Below, piece after piece: positions 48,936 through 57,425 of a stretch of 64,000 nt of DNA. A model generated the notes under the pieces. The model did no database searches and was not told the DNA's origin. It worked only from the letters and a program-made list of their open reading frames with translations. Position 1 is the first letter of the stretch. Each line of letters starts with the position of its first letter. The translations under genes were made by a program, and so were the position numbers. The DNA is from Actinoplanes sp. SE50/110 (GTDB taxonomy: Bacteria; Actinomycetota; Actinomycetes; Mycobacteriales; Micromonosporaceae). Where the stretch lies: positions 8,054,001 through 8,118,000 of the forward strand of contig NZ_LT827010.1 of NCBI RefSeq assembly GCF_900119315.1, given 5' to 3'.

Positions 48936-49657
48936 CACGCGTCCTCCGATTTCGTGACCCGCCGAGCGGGCCGGTCGTAGAGCGCCGGCGCCTCGCCGTC
49001 GCGGATCGTGCCCAGCAGATCACGGATGCCGAGCATGATGTGGTCGGTCATCTCGTCGAGGACCGCGCGGGTCGGCTCGGCGCCGGCCCACCGGCTCAGG
49101 TCGATCGGGTCGCCGGTGGTGACGGTGACCCCGGCCCGGGTCAGCTTGAGCTTGTTGGTGCGCGGGTCGAAGACGCGCTGCGCTCCCCAGTTCGCGATCG
49201 GCACCACCGGGGCGCCGGTGAGCAGCGCCAGCCGGGCCGCGCCGGTCTTGCCGCGCATCGGCCACAGGTCGGGCTCGCGGGTCGTGGTGCCCTCCGGATA
49301 GATGACCACGGCGCCGCCGTCGGTGAGCGCGTCGACCAGCGACTCCAGGGATTTCACCGCCTCCACACTGCCTCGTTCGACCGGGACCTGCTTGGTCTTG
49401 ACCAACAGTGGTCCCACGATCGGGACCCGCCACAGGCTGGCCTTGCCGAGGAACCGGGGCCAGCGCCCGGCCTTGTAGATGTAGTGCGCCACGACCAGCG
49501 GGTCGAAGTGCGAGACGTGGTTGGGGACCAGGATCACCCCGCCCGCCTGCGGGATGCGGTCCATCCTCAGCCAGGTCCGCTTCGTCCAGACGGTCATGAC
49601 GGGGACCACCAGCATCACCGCGAAACGCTGCCAGAATCCGAGCCTGTGCTGCGCCAC
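48935..49657 (-). CDS. plsC: 1-acyl-sn-glycerol-3-phosphate acyltransferase
   Basis: This 240-aa protein has the acyltransferase motifs of the PlsC family: LVPNHVSHFDPLVVAH (HX4D active site, about 55-70), FLGKASLWRVPIVGPLL, VVIYPEGTTTREPDLWP and TGAPVVPIANWG. An N-terminal hydrophobic segment (FAVMLVVPVMTVW) associates it with the membrane. The GTG at 49657 follows GGGAGAGG. It is directly upstream of gpsA, so the pair supplies and uses glycerol-3-phosphate. The longer frame to 50488 is a shadow in fbiD. Confidence 0.92.
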   Translation of the reverse strand: MAQHRLGFWQRFAVMLVVPVMTVWTKRTWLRMDRIPQAGGVILVPNHVSHFDPLVVAHYIYKAGRWPRFLGKASLWRVPIVGPLLVKTKQVPVERGSVEAVKSLESLVDALTDGGAVVIYPEGTTTREPDLWPMRGKTGAARLALLTGAPVVPIANWGAQRVFDPRTNKLKLTRAGVTVTTGDPIDLSRWAGAEPTRAVLDEMTDHIMLGIRDLLGTIRDGEAPALYDRPARRVTKSEDA

Positions 49658-49783
49658 GGCCTCTCCCGTCCCTCGATCGGCGACCATGTCGCCTGCGTCT
49701 GCGACGAAATCATGCCCCCTGCCGGCCCGACGTACCAGGTAGGGGTGTTGCCGGTACACGTCATGCAGACTTGCGGGGTGTCG

Positions 49784-50431
49784 GTGCGGAAGTGGATGAC
49801 GGTGATTCCGGTCAAGCGGCTGGACGCGGCCAAGAGCCGGTTGCGCGGCGCGGTGCCCGAGGAACGGCATCCGGAGCTGGTGCTGGCGATGCTCTGCGAC
49901 ACCGTGACCGCTGTGGTGAGCGCCACCACGGTGGCCGGGTTGATCGTCGTCACGGACGATCCGGTCGCCGGGCACGCCGTACGACGGCTGGGGGCCGAGG
50001 TGGCGCCCGATCCGGGCGCCGGGCTGAACGCCGCGATGCGCTCCGGCGCCGACGAGGTGGCCGGTCTCGCCGCGTATCGCGCGGTGCTCACCGGCGACCT
50101 GCCGGCGTTGCGCCCGGCCCAGCTCGACGCGGCGCTTGCGGCCGTACCCCATCGCAGTTTCGTCCCGGACGCCGCGGGGACCGGGACCGTGCTGCTCGCC
50201 GTGCCGCCCGGGCAGCGGCTCGATCCGCTGTTCGGCCCGGGCTCGGCGGCCGCGCACCGGACCTCCGGCGCGACCGTTCTGGCCGGCGACTGGCCGGGCC
50301 TGCGACAGGACGTCGACACGCCCGCCGACCTGGCCGCCGTGCTGGCCCTGGGCGCCGGCCGGCGGACCCGTGAGCTGCTCCGTGATCTCGGACTCAACCA
50401 GGTGTGCACCCCGGCCGGCTGCGCCGGGTAG
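49784..50431 (+). CDS. fbiD: Phosphoenolpyruvate/2-phospholactate guanylyltransferase (F420 synthesis)
   Basis: FbiD (CofC) activates 2-phospholactate or phosphoenolpyruvate with GTP in coenzyme F420 synthesis. The 215-aa protein begins near MTVIPVKRLDAAKSRLRGAV, matching the family's start, and has VLAMLCDTVTAVVS, LIVVTDDPVAGHAVRRLG, a GAGLNAAM loop, VLTGDLPALRPAQL and RQDVDTPADLAAVLALG. Several in-frame GTG/ATG codons lie close together; the GTG at 49784 has GGGG upstream. The other fbi genes are outside the window. Position beside gpsA and ppk matches Mycobacterium. Confidence 0.92.
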   Translation: MRKWMTVIPVKRLDAAKSRLRGAVPEERHPELVLAMLCDTVTAVVSATTVAGLIVVTDDPVAGHAVRRLGAEVAPDPGAGLNAAMRSGADEVAGLAAYRAVLTGDLPALRPAQLDAALAAVPHRSFVPDAAGTGTVLLAVPPGQRLDPLFGPGSAAAHRTSGATVLAGDWPGLRQDVDTPADLAAVLALGAGRRTRELLRDLGLNQVCTPAGCAG

Positions 50432-50441
50432 CGTCAGCGGA

Positions 50442-50639
50442 ATGCAGGGCACGATCGCGACCTTCGACCCGGCCACCCGCACCGGCACGCTGCTCCTCGA
50501 CGACGGCTCTGAACTGGCCTTCGGGGCGGACGCGTTCGCCCGTTCCGGGCTGCGGCTGCTGCGCCTCGGTCAACGGGTCTCGATCGAGGCCGAACCGGGC
50601 GGGGTGGTACGCCAGGTGAAAATTCCGGGAATCGCCTGA
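50442..50639 (+). CDS. Small cold-shock-domain-like protein
   Basis: This 65-aa protein reads MQGTIATFDPATRTGTLLLD and continues with DGSELAFGADAFA and LRLGQRVSIEAEPGG, a five-strand OB/cold-shock-like pattern. It lacks the aromatic RNP1 motif (KGFGFI-type), so nucleic-acid binding is uncertain. It follows fbiD by 10 bp and precedes ppk by 55 bp. Similar small proteins sit at the fbiD-ppk junction in other actinobacteria as far as I recall. Confidence 0.75.
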   Translation: MQGTIATFDPATRTGTLLLDDGSELAFGADAFARSGLRLLRLGQRVSIEAEPGGVVRQVKIPGIA

Positions 50640-50694
50640 GTCGATCATCCAGTAGTTCGTTTCACGTTCCGGCCGGAGCGGCAATGATGGACGC

Positions 50695-52965
50695 ATGCAG
50701 ACCCCGCCCCGGAGCTCCGAATCCCGCCGGCGTGGCCCGAACGGCCGCTTCCTGACCAGAGTCGTGCCCGCCGGTCCCGCCGTTGACGTCGCACCGGCCG
50801 ACCCGGTGCAGGAGGCGGGAATCGGCGCGGAGCCGGCGGCGGCCGGCGGCGAGGCGGCGGAGGCGGAGCTGCCGGTGGAGCCGGTCGACGGCGAGTACCA
50901 CCTGCCCGAGGACCGGTTCCTCAACCGGGAGATGTCCTGGCTCGACTTCAATGCCCGGGTGCTGGCCCTGGCCGAGGACCCGGGCACGCCGCTGTTGGAA
51001 CGTGCCAAATTCCTGGCGATCTTCGCGAGCAACCTGGACGAGTTCTACATGGTCCGGGTCGCAGGCCTGAAACGGCGGCTGAACGCCGGACTGCCGGTCC
51101 GCACCGGTGACCGCTCCACCCTGCGGCAGCAGATCGAGACGATCACCGCCCGGACCGCCGACCTGGTCACCCGGCACGCCGCCTGCTTCGCCGACGAGGT
51201 CCGGCCGAAACTCGCCGCGGAGAGCATCGAGCTGGTCAGCTGGCGCGAGCTGGACGCCCCCGAGCAGGGCCGGCTGCGCACCTTCTTCCGCGAGCAGGTG
51301 TTCCCGGTGCTCACGCCGCTCGCGGTGGACCCGGCGCACCCCTTTCCGTACATCTCCAGCAGGTCGTTGAATCTGGCCGTCGCCCTGCGCTATCCGGACG
51401 GGGACAACCCCGAGCTGTTCGCCCGGATCAAGGTGCCGAACAACGTGCCGCGGTTCGTGACCGTGCAGAACGACAGCCGCGCGGTCCGCTTCCTGCCCAT
51501 CGAGGAGCTGATCGCGAACCATCTCGACCAGCTCTTCCCGGGCATGCAGATCCTCGAGGTGCACGCCTTCCGGGTGACCCGCAACGCCGAGCTGGAGGTC
51601 GACGAGGACCGCGACGAGGACCTGCTGCAGGCCCTGGAACGGGAGCTGGCGCAGCGCCGGTTCGGTCCGCCGGTCCGCCTGGAGGTGGCCGCCTCGATCA
51701 GCGACCACGTGCTCGACCTGCTGGTCCGCGAGCTCGACATGGACAGCCACGACGTGCTGCGGGTGCCCGGCCTGCTCGACCTGTCGGCACTCTGGCAGGT
51801 GTTCGGCGAGTGCGATCGGGACGATCTCAAGGACCGCCCTTTCGTCCCGGCGACCCATCCGCAGCTGGCCGACGGCGAGGTGCCGCGCAGCGTGTTCAAC
51901 CGGCTGCGGGAGTCGGACATCCTGGTCCACCATCCCTACCATTCCTTCTCCACCAGCGTGCAGCGCTTCATCGAGCAGGCGGCGGCCGACCCGAACGTAC
52001 TGGCGATCAAGCAGACGCTGTACCGGACGTCGGGTGACTCGCCGATCGTCGACGCACTGGTCGACGCGGCCGCCGCCGGCAAGCAGGTGGTGGTGCTGGT
52101 CGAGGTGAAAGCCCGGTTCGACGAGGTCGCCAACATCGCCTGGGCGCGCACCCTGGAACGGGCCGGCTGCCATGTGGTGTACGGCCTGGTCGGGCTCAAG
52201 ACGCACTGCAAGACCGCGCTCGTGGTCCGGCAGGAGGGCAACCAGCTGCGCCGCTACTGCCACATCGGCACCGGCAACTACCACCCCAAGACGGCGCGGT
52301 TGTACGAGGATTTCGGCATGCTGACCGCCGATCCCGAGGTGGGCGCCGACGTCACCGACCTGTTCAACGTGCTCACCGGGTACAGCCGGCAGACCACGTA
52401 CCGCCGCCTGCTGGTCGCCCCGCACGGCGTCCGCCGGGGCCTGCTGGACCGGCTGGCCGAGCAGGCGAAGATCGCCCGATCCGGCGGCGAGGCGCTCGTG
52501 CAGTTCAAGGTGAACTCGCTGGTCGACGAGGAGACCACGGACGCGCTCTACCGCGCCTCGCAGGACGGCGTGAAAATCGACCTGATCATCCGCGGGATGT
52601 GCACGATCCGCCCCGGTGTGCCCGGCCTCTCGGAGAACATCCGGGTCCGCTCGATCGTCGGCCGGTTCCTGGAACACTCCCGGATTTTCCGGTTCGGCGC
52701 GGGCGACGACGCCGAATACTGGATGGGCTCGGCCGACCTGATGCACCGCAACCTGGACCGTCGGGTCGAGGCGCTGGTCAAGGTGACCATGCCGTCGGCC
52801 CGCGAGGAGCTGCGCAACGTCCTGGAGCTGTCCATGGCGGACGGCACCGAGGGCTGGGACCTCGACGGCGACGGCGACTGGCACCGGCACAGCGGCGACA
52901 CCGCCAAGGCGCAGGCGCACCTGCAGGAGCTCCTGCTGCGCCGCATCATCGGCAAGAAGGCCTGA
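50695..52965 (+). CDS. ppk1: Polyphosphate kinase 1
   Basis: Ppk1 polymerises the gamma phosphate of ATP into polyphosphate. The 756-aa protein has an extra ~60-residue Ala/Glu/Pro-rich N-terminal extension, then LPEDRFLNREMSWLDFNARV, FLAIFASNLDEFYMVRVAG, and the two catalytic histidine regions KARFDEVANIAWARTLERAG/GLKTHCKTALVVRQ and YCHIGTGNYHPKTARLYED. The C-terminal GSADLMHRNLDRRVEALVKV is standard. The stop overlaps the mutT1 start by one base (TGATG), so polyphosphate kinase and the Nudix enzyme are coupled. Confidence 0.96.
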   Translation: MQTPPRSSESRRRGPNGRFLTRVVPAGPAVDVAPADPVQEAGIGAEPAAAGGEAAEAELPVEPVDGEYHLPEDRFLNREMSWLDFNARVLALAEDPGTPLLERAKFLAIFASNLDEFYMVRVAGLKRRLNAGLPVRTGDRSTLRQQIETITARTADLVTRHAACFADEVRPKLAAESIELVSWRELDAPEQGRLRTFFREQVFPVLTPLAVDPAHPFPYISSRSLNLAVALRYPDGDNPELFARIKVPNNVPRFVTVQNDSRAVRFLPIEELIANHLDQLFPGMQILEVHAFRVTRNAELEVDEDRDEDLLQALERELAQRRFGPPVRLEVAASISDHVLDLLVRELDMDSHDVLRVPGLLDLSALWQVFGECDRDDLKDRPFVPATHPQLADGEVPRSVFNRLRESDILVHHPYHSFSTSVQRFIEQAAADPNVLAIKQTLYRTSGDSPIVDALVDAAAAGKQVVVLVEVKARFDEVANIAWARTLERAGCHVVYGLVGLKTHCKTALVVRQEGNQLRRYCHIGTGNYHPKTARLYEDFGMLTADPEVGADVTDLFNVLTGYSRQTTYRRLLVAPHGVRRGLLDRLAEQAKIARSGGEALVQFKVNSLVDEETTDALYRASQDGVKIDLIIRGMCTIRPGVPGLSENIRVRSIVGRFLEHSRIFRFGAGDDAEYWMGSADLMHRNLDRRVEALVKVTMPSAREELRNVLELSMADGTEGWDLDGDGDWHRHSGDTAKAQAHLQELLLRRIIGKKA

Positions 52966-53846
52966 TGGCCGCAGCGGTCCGCGCCGCGGGCGGGGTCCTG
53001 TACCGCCCGGGCCGCGCCGGTGTGCCCGAGATCTGCCTGGTCCACCGGCCGCGCTACGACGACTGGAGCCTGCCCAAGGGCACCCTGCGGCGGGGCGAGC
53101 CGGCCCTGGCCGCCGCGGTCCGTGAGGTGGCCGAGGAGACCGGGGTCGCCGGCATCCCGGAGATGTCCCTGCCCGAGATCGCGTACGAGCTGCCCGGTGG
53201 GCGCCCCAAAACGGTGCGGTACTGGCTGATGCGGGCCGGGACGACCGGCCCGATCCAGGACACCGCCGAGGTCGACAGGCTGGCCTGGCTGCCGCTGCCG
53301 GACGCCGCCGCGCGACTGACCTATCCGGACGAGCGGCCGCTGCTCGACCGGGTCGCCGGGTTGCCGCCGATCACCTCGGTGGTGGCGCTCGTCCGGCACG
53401 CGCACGCCGGCGACCGGAAAGACTGGTCCGGTCCGGACTCGCTGCGGCCGGTCAGCGTCAAGGGCGGCCGGCAGGCCCAGCGGGTGGCCGCCCGGCTGGC
53501 CACCTTCCAGCCGCGGCGGCTGGTCGCCGCGACGCCGCTGCGGTGCACCCAGACGCTGCAGCCGCTGGCCGCGGCGACCGGACTGCCGATCGTCTCGGAC
53601 ATCGCGTTCGCCGAGCCGGACGACCTGACCGCCGGGCTGCCGGCGCGGCTCAAGGAGGCCCGCGGCCGGCTGGACGAGCTGCGGCGCGGTGACCGGGTGG
53701 TGATCTGCAGCCAGGGCAAGGTGATCCCGGAGTTGCTCGCCGGCCTGCGCGACGCACCGGATCCGGAGCCCTTCAAGACCCGCAAGGGCGACGGCTGGCT
53801 GCTCACCTGGTCCGGCGAGCGACTGCTCGCGATCGGGCGCTGGTGA
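52965..53846 (+). CDS. mutT1: Nudix hydrolase fused to a histidine phosphatase (MutT1 type)
   Basis: The 293-aa protein has an N-terminal Nudix domain (PKGTLRRGEPALAAAVREVA then EETGV, the G-x5-E-x7-REUxEExGU box) and a C-terminal histidine phosphatase domain with LVRHAHAGDR (RHG-type) and CTQTLQPLA. In mycobacteria, MutT1 of this two-domain layout hydrolyses 8-oxo-GTP and Ap4A-type molecules and follows ppk, as here. A membrane-protein gene on the other strand overlaps its last 44 bp. Confidence 0.94.
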   Translation: MAAAVRAAGGVLYRPGRAGVPEICLVHRPRYDDWSLPKGTLRRGEPALAAAVREVAEETGVAGIPEMSLPEIAYELPGGRPKTVRYWLMRAGTTGPIQDTAEVDRLAWLPLPDAAARLTYPDERPLLDRVAGLPPITSVVALVRHAHAGDRKDWSGPDSLRPVSVKGGRQAQRVAARLATFQPRRLVAATPLRCTQTLQPLAAATGLPIVSDIAFAEPDDLTAGLPARLKEARGRLDELRRGDRVVICSQGKVIPELLAGLRDAPDPEPFKTRKGDGWLLTWSGERLLAIGRW

Positions 53847-54228
53847 CCGGCCGCGCGCCGGCCTGATCGGCCCGCCAGAAACCGATCAGGTCACCGGTCA
53901 GCCAGCGGGCCCGCCACAACTCGTCGCGGCGCGGTTCCCAGTCGCGAAAGGGCAGCAGCGCCACCCGCCAGCTCAGCACCCCGGCCAGATACCAGCCGTA
54001 GAGCGGGACCGCGCCGGCCAGTCCGTCCCGCGCCCGGTACGACGTCCACGGGGCGTACCCGGCCACCACCACACCGGACCAGCCGCAGGTGATCAACCAG
54101 TCCAGCGCCGGCCAGCCGGTGGCACGCTCGGCCAGATCGCCGAGCGTCCATCCCGGGACGACGGTCACCGCGAACAGGCCGGCGGCCAGCGATGCCCGGG
54201 TGAGCAGCCCTCTCGGTCCGCGTTCCAT
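53803..54228 (-). CDS. Small membrane protein of unknown function
   Basis: The 141-aa frame starts MERGPRGLLTRASLAAGLFA and has about three hydrophobic segments (LLTRASLAAGLFAVTVV, WLITCGWSGVVVAGYAPW, AVPLYGWYLAGVLSW), followed by a charged tail with WEPRRDELWRARWLTGDLIG. Neither the GTG at 54255 nor this ATG has a good Shine-Dalgarno. Its 3' end overlaps mutT1 on the other strand by 44 bp. No family is recognised. Confidence 0.55.
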   Translation of the reverse strand: MERGPRGLLTRASLAAGLFAVTVVPGWTLGDLAERATGWPALDWLITCGWSGVVVAGYAPWTSYRARDGLAGAVPLYGWYLAGVLSWRVALLPFRDWEPRRDELWRARWLTGDLIGFWRADQAGARPVTSARSRAVARRTR

Positions 54229-54274
54229 GCCCGGACCGTAGAGCCGGGGCGGCACGGGGCCGGGACGAACGAAA

Positions 54275-54299
54275 GGCGTCCACCCGTACGGTGGACGCC
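54275..54299 (-). terminator. Terminator after the HU gene
   Basis: A perfect 10-bp stem (GGCGTCCACC/GGTGGACGCC with a 5-nt loop) is followed, on the minus strand, by TTTCGTTCG. It lies 24 bp past the HU-like gene's stop. Confidence 0.75.
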
Positions 54300-54323
54300 C
54301 TGCCTGTTCGTCGTGCGGTGCGG

Positions 54324-55154
54324 TCAGCGCGCCTTGCGGCTCGACGCGGCCCGGGCCGTCGAGGCACCCTTGGCCCGGGCCGGAGCCGGGGCCGGCGCCG
54401 CGGTCTTGCGGGCGGTGGTCTTCTTCGCCGCGGCCGTGGTCTTCTTGGCCGCTGCCTTGGTCGTGGTGGTCTTGGCGGGTGCGGTGGTCTTCTTGGCCGC
54501 CGCCTTCGTCGCGGTCGGCTTGGCCGGCGCGACCGTCTTCTTCGCCGCCGACTTGGCCGGCGCCGCCGTCTTCTTCGCCGCCGACTTGGCCGGCGTGGCC
54601 TTGGTGACCGTCGTCTTGCCGGCCTTGGTGGCCGTCGAACCGGTCGCCTTGGCCGTCGCGCCGGTCGCCTTGGCCGCCGTACCGGTCGCCTTGGCCGCCG
54701 TCGTACCGGTCGTCTTGGTGGCCGTCGCCTTGGTCGCCGCCGACTTGGTGGCGGTGGCCTTGGTGGCGGTGGCCTTGGTGGCGGTGGCCTTCGCCGTGGC
54801 CGTCTTGGTCGCGGTCGTCTTCGCGGGGGCGGCCGCCTTCGCCGACGTGGTCTTCTTGGCGGACGCCACCTTGGCCGGTTTGCCGCTGGCGACGAGGTCC
54901 CGGAAGGTGTTGCCGGGCCGGAATGCGGCGACCGACGTCTTCTTCACCTTCACCGGCTCACCGGTTCGCGGATTCCGTGCGGTGCGCGCATTACGCGTCC
55001 GCTTCTCCCAGGATCCGAAGCCGGTGAGGGAGACCTTGTCACCCTTGGCGACGGCGTTCTGCACCTCACTGATGAACGCGTCCAGCGCAATGGTCGCCGT
55101 CTTCCTGTCCCCCAGCTTGACGGCGAGCGCCTCAATGAGCTCGGCCTTGTTCAC
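54324..55154 (-). CDS. HU-family DNA-binding protein with long Lys/Thr/Ala tail
   Basis: The 276-aa protein has a standard ~92-residue HU domain (MNKAELIEALAVKLGDRKTA, VSLTGFGSWEKRTRNART, ARNPRTGEPVKVKKTSVAAF, FRPGNTFRDLV), followed by ~180 residues made of AKKT, ATKAT and TGxTAKAT-like repeats. This matches the two-domain HU (HupB/HupS) of actinobacteria, which uses the basic tail to compact DNA; here the tail is unusually Thr-rich. The GTG follows GGAGGAAACC. It lies beside leuDC as in Streptomyces and Mycobacterium. The 160-bp gap upstream should hold its promoter. Confidence 0.93.
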   Translation of the reverse strand: MNKAELIEALAVKLGDRKTATIALDAFISEVQNAVAKGDKVSLTGFGSWEKRTRNARTARNPRTGEPVKVKKTSVAAFRPGNTFRDLVASGKPAKVASAKKTTSAKAAAPAKTTATKTATAKATATKATATKATATKSAATKATATKTTGTTAAKATGTAAKATGATAKATGSTATKAGKTTVTKATPAKSAAKKTAAPAKSAAKKTVAPAKPTATKAAAKKTTAPAKTTTTKAAAKKTTAAAKKTTARKTAAPAPAPARAKGASTARAASSRKAR

Positions 55155-55314
55155 GGTTTCCTCCCGGACGTGAGAACTGGCCCGTCGCAGGCCATTCTGC
55201 GCGCACGGTATGCCCTCTGACCTGGAGACACAAACATTCGTGGCAAAAATCCGTTGTGTCCCAACGAAATTCGCCCCCATCGGCGACACCGACAGGGGCG
55301 AATTCAGTCTCGGG

Positions 55315-55905
55315 TTAAAGAACGACGACCGGCTTGAAAGACGGACGGCTCTTCTCGTACGCGCTAATCGCGTCCTCGTGGCGCAACGTCAGTCCGATGT
55401 CGTCGAGCCCCTCCAGCAGACGCCAACGGCTGAAATCGTCGATCGGGAACGAGTACGCCGCGTCATCCACGCGCACCACCCGCTCGGCCAGGTCGACGGT
55501 GATCTGCTTTTCCGGCTCACTCTCGGCCAGATCCCAGAGGCTCTCCACGATCTTCTGGTCGAGCTGGACCGGCAGCAGACCCTCCTTGAGCGCGTTGCCC
55601 CGGAAGATGTCGCCGAACCGGGCCGCGATCACCACCTTGAAACCCCAGTCGCGCAGCGCCCAGACGGCATGCTGACGGGACGAGCCGGTGCCGAAGTTCG
55701 GCCCGGCCACCAGGATGGTGGCGCCGGCGTGCGCCGGGTTGTGCAGCACGAAGGACGGGTCCTCGCGCCAGGCGCTGAAGAGGCCGTCCTCGAAGCCGGT
55801 ACGGGTGACCCGCTTCAGGTACACCGCCGGGATGATCTGGTCGGTGTCCACATCAGAGCGGCGCAGCGGCAGCACCTTGCCGCTGTGCGTGACGAACTTG
55901 TCCAT
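55315..55905 (-). CDS. leuD: 3-isopropylmalate dehydratase small subunit
   Basis: LeuD, with LeuC, isomerises 2- to 3-isopropylmalate in leucine synthesis. The 196-aa protein has DVDTDQIIPAVYLKRVTRTG, VAGPNFGTGSSRQHAVWALR and FGDIFRGNALKEGLLPV, the swivelling-domain signatures. It follows leuC by 16 bp. Confidence 0.96.
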   Translation of the reverse strand: MDKFVTHSGKVLPLRRSDVDTDQIIPAVYLKRVTRTGFEDGLFSAWREDPSFVLHNPAHAGATILVAGPNFGTGSSRQHAVWALRDWGFKVVIAARFGDIFRGNALKEGLLPVQLDQKIVESLWDLAESEPEKQITVDLAERVVRVDDAAYSFPIDDFSRWRLLEGLDDIGLTLRHEDAISAYEKSRPSFKPVVVL

Positions 55906-55921
55906 GTCTGTTTACTCCTGC

Positions 55922-57376
55922 TCAGAGGTCGGCCGGGGCGGCCAGCTTGCCGACCACCGCGGTGGCGGCGGCGACCTGCGGCGAGACCAGGTGGGTGCGG
56001 CCACCCTTGCCCTGCCGGCCCTCGAAGTTGCGGTTGGAGGTGGACGCCGCGCGCTGCCCGGGGCTCAGCGTGTCCGGGTTCATGCCCAGGCACATCGAGC
56101 AGCCGGCGAACCGCCACTCGGCGCCCGCATCGGTGAAGATCTTGTCCAGGCCCTCGGCCTCCGCCTGCTCGCGCACCAGGTAGGAACCGGGCACGATCAT
56201 CATCCGGACGCCGGCGGCGACCTTGCGGCCGCGGATCACGTCGGCCGCGGCCCGCAGGTCCTCCAGCCGGCCGTTGGTGCACGAGCCGACGAAGACCACG
56301 TCGACCGGGACCTCGCGGAACGGGGTGCCCGGGGTGAGGTCCATGTACGCCAGGGCGCGCTCGGCGGCGCCCCGCTCCACCTCGTCCGGGAAGTCCGCCG
56401 GGTTCGGCACCACGTCGTTCAACGCGGCACCCTGGCCCGGGTTGGTGCCCCAGGTGATGAACGGGCTGATCCTGGTGGCGTCCAGGATGATCTCGGTGTC
56501 GTACTCCGCGTCCTCGTCGGTGACCAGGGTCTTCCAGTACGCCACGGCGGCGTCCCAGTCGGCGCCCTGCGGGGCGTGCCGGCGATCCTTCAGATACGCG
56601 AAGGTGGTCTCGTCCGGCGCGATCATGCCGGCCTTGGCGCCCCACTCGATCGACATGTTGCAGATCGTCATCCGGCCCTCCATGGAGAGCTTGCGGATCG
56701 CCTCGCCGCGGTACTCCACGATGTGGCCGTTGCCGCCACCGGTGCCGGTCTGCGTGATCAGGGCGAGGATCAGATCCTTCGCGCTGACGCCCGGGCCGAG
56801 CTCCCCGACGACCGTGACGGCCATCGTCTTCGGCTTCGACTGCGGCAGCGTCTGGGTGGCGAGCACGTGCTCGACCTCACTGGTGCCGATGCCGAAGGCC
56901 AGCGCGCCGAACGCGCCGTGGGTCGCGGTGTGCGAGTCACCGCAGACGATCGTGGTGCCCGGCTGGGTCAGGCCCAGCTGCGGGCCGATCACGTGCACGA
57001 TGCCCTGGTTCACGTCACCGAGCGGGCGGATCTCGACGCCGAACTCGGCGCAGTTCTTCCGCAGGGTCTCGATCTGGGTGCGGGAAACCGTGTCGGCGAT
57101 GGTCAGCAGCTCACCGCGGCGGGTGTTGAAGGAGGGATCCGCATACCCGGTCGGGGTGTTGTGATCCTCGGTCGCCAGCGTGAGGTCGGTGCGGCGGACC
57201 TTGCGGCCGGCCAACCGGAGACCGTCGAACGCCTGCGGGCTGGTGACCTCGTGCAGCAGGTGCAGGTCGATGAAGAGCAGGTCGGGCTCTCCCTCGGCCG
57301 AGCGCACCACGTGGTCATCCCAGACCTTCTCGGCCAGGGTCCTGGGTTTCCCGCTGTCGGGAGTGACTCCCACCAT
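55922..57376 (-). CDS. leuC: 3-isopropylmalate dehydratase large subunit
   Basis: LeuC binds the [4Fe-4S] cluster. The 484-aa protein has TIVCGDSHTATHGAFGALAF (first Cys), SCTNGRLEDLRAAADVI (second Cys) and AGCSMCLGMNPD (further ligand), with the usual LLFIDLHLLHEVTSPQAFDG start. AGGA precedes the ATG. Divergent from its likely regulator gene with a 49-bp gap. Confidence 0.96.
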   Translation of the reverse strand: MVGVTPDSGKPRTLAEKVWDDHVVRSAEGEPDLLFIDLHLLHEVTSPQAFDGLRLAGRKVRRTDLTLATEDHNTPTGYADPSFNTRRGELLTIADTVSRTQIETLRKNCAEFGVEIRPLGDVNQGIVHVIGPQLGLTQPGTTIVCGDSHTATHGAFGALAFGIGTSEVEHVLATQTLPQSKPKTMAVTVVGELGPGVSAKDLILALITQTGTGGGNGHIVEYRGEAIRKLSMEGRMTICNMSIEWGAKAGMIAPDETTFAYLKDRRHAPQGADWDAAVAYWKTLVTDEDAEYDTEIILDATRISPFITWGTNPGQGAALNDVVPNPADFPDEVERGAAERALAYMDLTPGTPFREVPVDVVFVGSCTNGRLEDLRAAADVIRGRKVAAGVRMMIVPGSYLVREQAEAEGLDKIFTDAGAEWRFAGCSMCLGMNPDTLSPGQRAASTSNRNFEGRQGKGGRTHLVSPQVAAATAVVGKLAAPADL

Positions 57377-57389
57377 CTGGACATCCTAA

Positions 57390-57399
57390 ATTCTGGAAT
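57390..57399. promoter_or_regulatory. Candidate operator between leuC and the iclR-type gene
   Basis: A short inverted repeat (ATTC-TG-GAAT) lies in the 49-bp gap between leuC and the divergent IclR-family gene. NdgR-type IclR proteins in Streptomyces regulate adjacent leuCD, so binding here is plausible, but I do not know the published consensus well enough to match it. Confidence 0.35.
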
Positions 57400-57425
57400 G
57401 TATGTTTCGGCTTGTGGGACACAGT

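Noticed and set aside
48935..50488. 517-residue version of the PlsC protein
   Set aside because: The first ~277 codons lie antisense to fbiD and have no homology pattern; the GTG at 49657 with GGGAGAGG gives a normal-length PlsC.
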